A stretch of 21,092 nt of DNA, taken from contig DIWC01000013.1 in NCBI GenBank assembly GCA_002423425.1, forward strand, positions 1 to 21,092. Direction: 5' to 3'. The stretch comes from Peptococcaceae bacterium UBA6116 (lineage in GTDB: Bacteria > Bacillota > Desulfitobacteriia > Desulfitobacteriales > Syntrophobotulaceae). This document shows positions 16,441 through 21,092 of this stretch, one piece after another. Below the pieces are notes generated by a model. It saw only the letters and a program-made list of their open reading frames with translations. It had not been told where the DNA came from and searched no databases. Made by a program: the position numbers and the translations under genes. Positions within the stretch are counted from its first letter, which is position 1. Every line of letters starts with the position of its first letter.

Positions 16441-17403
16441 ATGAATCAAGTTCTTGTATTAGGTGCGAATGGACAAGACGGCAGCTTTCTGACGGAAAGA
16501 TTGCTTGAACGCGGCTATAATGTAATTGGCGCGGATCGTCACGGGTCATCAAGATATAAAATTGAGAATACTAATTTCAGCTACAAACAATTAGATTTGC
16601 GCAATTCTGAGGAAGTTCATACTCTTCTGCTTAATATCCGGCCGGATGTTATTTTTCACTTTGCTGGGGTTCATGGCTCTGCAGGAACAGGCTATGAGTC
16701 CGTTTGGCAAGATATGCTTTTGGTAAATACTGGTTCTGTCCATGTGATATTGGAATATCTCCGCCTTGAGGCGCCAAAGGCGAAACTGATATATGCAGGG
16801 TCAGGCAAAGTTTTTGGACCTGTGTATCCTGAATTTATTACTGAACAATCAGAAATGCGTGCATCTTGCTTGTACACCATAACAAAAATGGCTGCCAAGG
16901 ACATGATTATTTATTACAGAACTCATCACGGTGTAAACGGAATAACGCTATATTTGTTCAATCATGAATCCGAAAGACGGCCAAAAGACTTTTTTATTCC
17001 CAAGGTAGTTGAAATATTGGCGAATGCTATACATGATCAAGACTCCAAAGGTTCTGTTGTAACTTTGGATTTTGATTGTGATTGGGGCAGTGCTGAGGAG
17101 TTTATGGATATAGTCGTAGATATATCAGAAAATGTAATGGCAGATGACTTTGTTTTGGGTACGGGTAAGACTTGGAATGCAAGGGTTTTTGTCGACACTT
17201 TGTTCAAAAGCTATGGTATGAATTATCAACGACATGTTTTTACTGAAAATCAGAAACCAGAATTAAATTTTCGGGATGATTCTTATCATGTTGTAATTAA
17301 AAAATTGGAAAGTGCAATCCAGCGTACACCACAGCGCACGATCATTGATGTCTGCAATACTATCCTGCAGAAAAATCATCATATATTATCGCACTTAAAA
17401 TGA
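16441..17403 (+). CDS. Divergent GDP-mannose 4,6-dehydratase-like SDR protein
   Basis: A 320-residue extended SDR protein. GANGQDGSFLTERLLERGY is the NAD(P)-binding motif in the form special to Gmd, and YLFNHESERRPKDFF (about 171-185), CDWGSAEEFMDIV and DDFVLGTGKTWNARVFVD match the GDP-sugar-binding parts of Gmd. Tyr145 and Lys149 (YTITK) are intact. At the catalytic Thr-x-Glu position (TSELYG in Gmd) this protein has GSGKVFG, Ser121-Gly122-Lys123, so the general base Glu is Lys. It is also about 40-50 residues shorter than usual and lacks the VDPRYFRP segment. It may therefore be a reductase or epimerase for a GDP-sugar rather than a dehydratase. It is coupled by a 4-nt overlap to the next gene and follows the C-methyltransferase. 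Confidence 0.82.
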   Translation: MNQVLVLGANGQDGSFLTERLLERGYNVIGADRHGSSRYKIENTNFSYKQLDLRNSEEVHTLLLNIRPDVIFHFAGVHGSAGTGYESVWQDMLLVNTGSVHVILEYLRLEAPKAKLIYAGSGKVFGPVYPEFITEQSEMRASCLYTITKMAAKDMIIYYRTHHGVNGITLYLFNHESERRPKDFFIPKVVEILANAIHDQDSKGSVVTLDFDCDWGSAEEFMDIVVDISENVMADDFVLGTGKTWNARVFVDTLFKSYGMNYQRHVFTENQKPELNFRDDSYHVVIKKLESAIQRTPQRTIIDVCNTILQKNHHILSHLK

Positions 17404-18533
17404 AAACAAATATGAAATTGGCCCTTGTTCAAGATCAACTTCTGATAAAAGGGGGGTCCGAACGGATATTCCAGTATATGGTCGAGGAATTTCCAGAGGC
17501 TGACATTTTTACATCTGCTTATAATTCAGACAACACATGGCCGGAATTCAAGAAATATAACATTAAAACCACGTGGGCGAATTCATTTATTAGAAATCAC
17601 GATCAATTCAAGAACTTTTATCCATTGCTGACTATCATTTTCAACAACTTGGATCTTTTCGGATATGATGTAATCCTTTCCTCATCGGCGACAGTGGCAA
17701 AATATATTTCACGTTTCAATGGAACTCATTTATGCTATTGCTACTTTCCTACACGTGCGATTTGGAATACTGACGCATATTTTGAAAAATCATCAAATAG
17801 CCTAAAAGTCTCATTATTTCGTGTTTTATTGTCATATTTCAAACGCCAAGACATAGCCGCATCGAAACGGGTAAATAAATTTATCGCAATTTCTGAACAT
17901 TCACGTTCTGCCATTGCTCAAATTTACGCAAGGGATTCGGATGTTCTCTTGTGTCCCATCGATTTTGAACACTTCAAACAGGGTACCACTGAAGAGAAGG
18001 GGAATCATTATCTGATTGTTTCCCGTTTGGAGCGTTGGAAACGGCTGGACTACGCCATAGAAGCTTTTAACAGTTTGGGGTTGCCGCTTCGTGTTATTGG
18101 ATCAGGCGCAGACGGTAATGAAATCAAATCAATGGCGAGAGAAAATATTCAATTCCTTGGTAATGTAGATGATGATAATTTGGTTAAAGAATATGGACGG
18201 GCAAAGGCTGTGATCTTTACACCAGAACTGGAATATGGATTAGTCCCATTGGAAGCAAATGCCGCAGGTACGCCGGTTATCGCCTATGGCAAAGGTGGAG
18301 TTACTGAAACCATGCAACCAGCCAATCAACAAGTAAGTGTTGGTATGAGCCCGACGGCTTTATTTTATTATGAACAGACGCCTGAAGCACTTATTGCTTC
18401 TGTAAAAGAGTTTGAACGCATGTCTTTTGATCGTATGAGCTTAGTTCGCCATGCAGAAAAATTTAACATTCCTGAATTTAAACGATCTTTAAGAAATCAA
18501 GTTGAACAGGCTTTTTATCATAGGTTTAAATAG
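17400..18533 (+). CDS. Family 4 glycosyltransferase
   Basis: A 377-residue GT4 enzyme of the kind often annotated as mannosyltransferase (WbaZ-like). KLALVQDQLLIKGGSERIFQ opens the acceptor domain; YCYFPTRAIWNTDAYFE and FIAISEHSRSAIAQIY follow; the C-terminal domain has YLIVSRLERWKRLDYAIEAF at about 203-222, and TPELEYGLVPLEANAAGTPV at about 274-293 with the E-x7-E donor-binding pair. Its ATG overlaps the stop of the Gmd-like gene (ATGA at 17400-17403), so the two are translationally coupled and it may use the sugar that the Gmd-like protein and the C-methyltransferase produce. An in-frame ATG at 17412 is an alternative start. It is the last AT-rich gene before a sharp change to GC-rich DNA. 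Confidence 0.88.
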   Translation: MKTNMKLALVQDQLLIKGGSERIFQYMVEEFPEADIFTSAYNSDNTWPEFKKYNIKTTWANSFIRNHDQFKNFYPLLTIIFNNLDLFGYDVILSSSATVAKYISRFNGTHLCYCYFPTRAIWNTDAYFEKSSNSLKVSLFRVLLSYFKRQDIAASKRVNKFIAISEHSRSAIAQIYARDSDVLLCPIDFEHFKQGTTEEKGNHYLIVSRLERWKRLDYAIEAFNSLGLPLRVIGSGADGNEIKSMARENIQFLGNVDDDNLVKEYGRAKAVIFTPELEYGLVPLEANAAGTPVIAYGKGGVTETMQPANQQVSVGMSPTALFYYEQTPEALIASVKEFERMSFDRMSLVRHAEKFNIPEFKRSLRNQVEQAFYHRFK

Positions 18534-18653
18534 GGCAAGTCAAGTCTGGGGGCGGTGCATGAACTCATGAAGCGCGGCTACCCCTACCGGACCGACCTTG
18601 AAGAAGGCCTGCGGCGCTGGCTGGCTGACGAACCCGAAGGGAAATTTATCTGA
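18534..18653 (+). pseudogene. GC-rich remnant resembling a sugar-epimerase C-terminus
   Basis: Directly after the AT-rich glycosyltransferase stop, one frame is open from 18534 to TGA 18651-18653. It encodes about 39 residues ending GYPYRTDLEEGLRRWLADEP plus EGKFI. The pattern T-[DP]-x-EEGLRRW resembles the last helix of SDR-type nucleotide-sugar epimerases/dehydratases. It is GC-rich like the gene that follows and has no proper start. I read it as the tail of a gene whose front was replaced by the AT-rich block. Its stop lies 2 nt before the next start, so it was probably the previous gene of the same operon. The family assignment is tentative. Confidence 0.5.
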
Positions 18654-18655
18654 CC

Positions 18656-20062
18656 ATGCCTCACAGAGGGTTGGTAAAACAGAGAAGTTCAAGCCTTAAT
18701 GTCGCGTCAAGGCTGTTTGACGCCGTCTTGACGATAGCGGGTTTTGCCTTTGCCGCCTGGTATTACGGCTATCCGTGGAACCCGTATTTCAGCTCTTTTG
18801 CGGCCATTGCGGCGGTCGTCTTTTATTTTGCCGCCGCGAAAAGCGGGCTGTATCAGTCGTGGCGGACCTCGTCGCTGACCGATGAGACGGTTTTTGTCCT
18901 GCGTGCCTGGCTGTTGGCGATGCTCGTCGTGATGGCGGCCGCCCTGTTGATCAAATTTACCGGGCGGTTTTTTCTCCATGTGCTGGTTTTATGGGCGGGA
19001 GCGGGCTTTTTGCTTTTGGTCGTCTCGCGGATTGCCTTGCGTTTTGTTTTGCGTTTTGCCCGTCGCAAGGGGATGAACCTGCGGACGGTCGTGATCGGCG
19101 GGGCGGGTGATTTGGGCGTCAGGCTGGCCGCCGTTATTCTGAAAAGCGAGTGGATGGGATTCAAGCTGCTCGGCTTTTATGATGACGGTCATAAGCTTTC
19201 CTCGTATGCCGTTTCCGGCGTGGATATCGACGTTCTGGGAAACCTTGATGAACTGGTTGACGATGTGAAGAAGGGCCATATTGACTTTGTCTATCTGGCC
19301 CTTCCGCTGCGGGCGGAGGCGCGGGTCAAGGATGTGCTCAAGAAGCTTGCGGATACGACGGCATCCGTCTATATCGTGCCGGATATCTTCACTTTTGAGC
19401 TGCTTAACGCCCGCCTTGTCGAGATGAATGGAATACCGACCATCAGCGTTTATGAAGGCCCGTACTTCGGGATCAACGACTGGATCAAGAGACTGGAGGA
19501 TGTGACCATCGGCGCGGGCATTCTGCTTCTGATCTCCCCGATTCTGCTGATGATCGCGGCGGGCGTGAAGCTGTCGTCTCCCGGGCCGGTGATGTTCAAG
19601 CAGAAGCGCTATGGATTCAACGGCGAGCAGATTCTGGTCTGGAAATTCCGCTCGATGACGGTCTGCGAGGACGGGCCGGACATTCCGCAGGCAAGAAAAG
19701 ACGACCCGCGGGTGACGCGGCTGGGCCAATTTCTTCGCAGGACGTCGCTTGATGAACTTCCGCAGTTCATCAATGTCATCCAGGGGCGGATGTCGATTGT
19801 CGGGCCGCGCCCGCACGCGATCGCCCATAACGAGTACTACCGCAAGCTCATCCCCGGCTATATGCTCCGGCATAAGGTGAAGCCGGGGATCACCGGCTGG
19901 GCGCAGGTGAACGGCTGGCGCGGCGAGACGGAAACCCTCGAAAAAATGAAGAAGCGCGTGGAGTTCGACCTTGAGTACATGCGCAACTGGTCGCTCTGGC
20001 TGGATATGAAGATCATCTTCAAGACCCTCCGCGTCGGCTTCAGCAGCAAAAATGCCTATTAA
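18656..20062 (+). CDS. Polyprenyl-phosphate sugar-1-phosphate transferase (WcaJ/WbaP type)
   Basis: A 468-residue membrane enzyme that starts repeat-unit synthesis by moving a sugar 1-phosphate, probably glucose or galactose, from a UDP-sugar to undecaprenyl phosphate. About four transmembrane segments lie in the first 125 residues, then a Rossmann-like CoA-binding domain beginning TVVIGGAGDLGVRLAAVI (about 141-158), a fifth hydrophobic segment (IGAGILLLISPILLMIAAGV), and the catalytic domain with SSPGPVMFKQKRYGFNG, VWKFRSMTV, the Asp-Glu pair in RRTSLDELPQFINVIQG (about 361-377), MSIVGPRPHA and KPGITGWAQVNGWRGET. All catalytic motifs are intact. It is GC-rich, like gmd copy 1, and therefore looks like a resident flank of the locus. 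The start at ATG 18656 is preceded by GAAGGG at some distance. Confidence 0.93.
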   Translation: MPHRGLVKQRSSSLNVASRLFDAVLTIAGFAFAAWYYGYPWNPYFSSFAAIAAVVFYFAAAKSGLYQSWRTSSLTDETVFVLRAWLLAMLVVMAAALLIKFTGRFFLHVLVLWAGAGFLLLVVSRIALRFVLRFARRKGMNLRTVVIGGAGDLGVRLAAVILKSEWMGFKLLGFYDDGHKLSSYAVSGVDIDVLGNLDELVDDVKKGHIDFVYLALPLRAEARVKDVLKKLADTTASVYIVPDIFTFELLNARLVEMNGIPTISVYEGPYFGINDWIKRLEDVTIGAGILLLISPILLMIAAGVKLSSPGPVMFKQKRYGFNGEQILVWKFRSMTVCEDGPDIPQARKDDPRVTRLGQFLRRTSLDELPQFINVIQGRMSIVGPRPHAIAHNEYYRKLIPGYMLRHKVKPGITGWAQVNGWRGETETLEKMKKRVEFDLEYMRNWSLWLDMKIIFKTLRVGFSSKNAY

Positions 20063-20096
20063 AAACCGGGGACATAATACAGATTTTCGGAATTCC

Positions 20097-20104
20097 GGAG
20101 AGAG
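20097..20104 (+). promoter_or_regulatory. Ribosome binding site of the HExxH gene
   Basis: GGAGAGAG at 20097-20104 precedes the in-frame TTG at 20109 by 4-8 nt depending on alignment. It supports TTG 20109 as the start of the frameshifted gene; the in-frame ATG at 20142 has no comparable site. Confidence 0.45.
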
Positions 20105-20108
20105 TATA

Positions 20109-21082
20109 TTGAACCCTGAATCCCAAAGCGATCAGCAAAAAATGCAGGAGATTAAAGAATATTTTTCAAGGCAGTTTGAGCTTGAAGATGCCGGACGAAT
20201 TGGCAACGGTTTGCCGATTTGCTGGGTTGAAGAGAAAAAGGGTGGGTTGAAAATGTCTTTGAAATACAGGATAGGGGGATTGTAAATTACCTCAAGGAAG
20301 ATGATACGTTGGCGGCGCTTGATTTTTTTAGAAAAGCAGGAGAGATCATTGGCATAAAATCCCCGAGTGGCGGAAGGGATGCGGTTGTTGATGAATTCTT
20401 TGCGGAAGTTGCGCACTATAAGCAGGCATTGGCGCAAAGCCTTGCCGGAATCCTCGGAAAAGAAAGGGCCGCGAGGGTAGCACGGCTTGACAAGGATCTG
20501 CTTACTGACGATTTCCTCCTTTCTAATAGCAGCAAGTTATCAGCGGATTTTATGGCGGCAGGTTTCTCCGGGGCGGAAAACCTGCTTTTTTTTGTGGGGT
20601 CAGATGTGGAGGAAAAGCCTGAGTTCGAGATAGATTCCACGGGCTGCATACAGGGTAACGTGGTGACTTTAGAAACTTTCCCGGTATTCCTTTTAAGCCC
20701 GAAGGTAATCGTAGAGTATGCCGGGAAATTGAAGAAAACCTCCTTGCCCCCCTATCTTACCCTCTGGCTCCATGAATACAGCCACTTCATAGGATATTGC
20801 CTGCAGAAAAGGCCGTTGGGGGCCGCGCATGCGATGCTGTACGGGGCGCTGTCAGGAAGGGGTTATGAAGGGCTTTCTGTTTACGATATTGAGAAGATTA
20901 TGCGGGGCAATAAAGAAGGGAGCGTGAGATCGTTAGCGGAAACGATTTTGTACCTTCACTGGCTTGATGAGGATATGGCCGATTTTCTCCAGGGGTTGAT
21001 CCTGAAAGACCTGGGGTTTGACCCCGACAGGTATGGGTTAAGGGAAAAGAAGAAAAGACAGGCGATGGGCTATAGGCGATAG
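20109..21082 (+). pseudogene. Unrecognised HExxH (zinc-peptidase-like) protein with 1-nt frameshift
   Basis: Two frames belong together. The first runs from TTG 20109 through MQEIKEYFSRQFELEDAG and NGLPICWVEEKK to the A-run at 20235-20239; the second continues GWVENVFEIQDRGIVNYLKE to 21082. Adding one A to AAAAA restores one frame of about 324 residues. Without the repair the first frame ends at 20285 and the second has only a poor TTG start at 20309. The C-terminal half has WLHEYSHFIGY, an HExxH zinc motif (His at 20771), and 62 residues after its Glu a DEDMADF segment matching the E-x2-A-D third-ligand pattern of gluzincin peptidases. There is no signal peptide, and I do not recognise the family. 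Position after the transferase gene does not show a role in glycan synthesis. A homopolymer sequencing error is as likely as a real mutation. Confidence 0.6.
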
Positions 21083-21092
21083 GAAAAGAAGT

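Noticed and set aside
18989..19873. 294-residue open frame on the minus strand
   Set aside because: It lies opposite the conserved catalytic and Rossmann parts of the phosphoglycosyltransferase and is rich in Arg/Asp/His, as expected for the antisense of a GC-rich gene.

Overview
The window is most of a surface-polysaccharide (O-antigen or capsule type) biosynthesis locus of a Gram-negative bacterium, and every convincing gene is on the + strand. It encodes a Wzx-type flippase, a Wzy-type polymerase, a WcaJ/WbaP-type polyprenyl-phosphate sugar-1-phosphate transferase, four glycosyltransferases, four methyltransferases and nucleotide-sugar enzymes. The GDP-mannoheptose genes, the REP-like hairpin at the left end and the GC-rich flanks would fit a Desulfobacterota/Syntrophales-like organism, but no universal marker is present, so this is only a guess.

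Layout. 1-532: non-coding, with several palindromes. 533-1614: a GC-rich gmd (GDP-mannose 4,6-dehydratase) pseudogene. 1638-2600: an Rmd-like reductase. 2660-3734: a second gmd with a 2-nt frameshift. 3814-5232: flippase. 5433-7837: three methyltransferases in a row, the third of the FkbM type. 7868-9829: hddA, a gmhA remnant and hddC (GDP-D-glycero-alpha-D-manno-heptose pathway). 9908-14997: a GT2 glycosyltransferase, a GT-B glycosyltransferase, the polymerase and a GT4 glycosyltransferase. 15074-18533: a C-methyltransferase, a divergent Gmd-like SDR protein and another GT4 enzyme. 18534-18653: a short GC-rich remnant resembling a sugar-epimerase C-terminus. 18656-20062: initiating phosphoglycosyltransferase. 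20109-21082: an unrecognised HExxH protein with a 1-nt frameshift.

How the parts fit. The 18656 enzyme would start the repeat unit on undecaprenyl phosphate, the four glycosyltransferases would extend it, Wzx would flip it and Wzy polymerise it. GDP-sugar genes dominate the precursor supply (Gmd, Rmd, HddA, HddC), and the methyltransferases would decorate sugars or cap chains.

The most unusual aspects are decay and mosaicism. Base composition falls abruptly from GC-rich flanks to an AT-rich centre, with a damaged GC-rich gene at each junction. Both recognisable gmd copies are broken by different lesions, gmhA has lost its 5' half and carries a 2-nt insertion, and the last gene carries a single-base deletion. 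The only intact Gmd homologue (16441-17403) has Lys where the family has its catalytic Glu and sits next to a C-methyltransferase, so it may have a different job. The first gmd also contains an in-frame insertion built around a near-perfect 14-bp hairpin.
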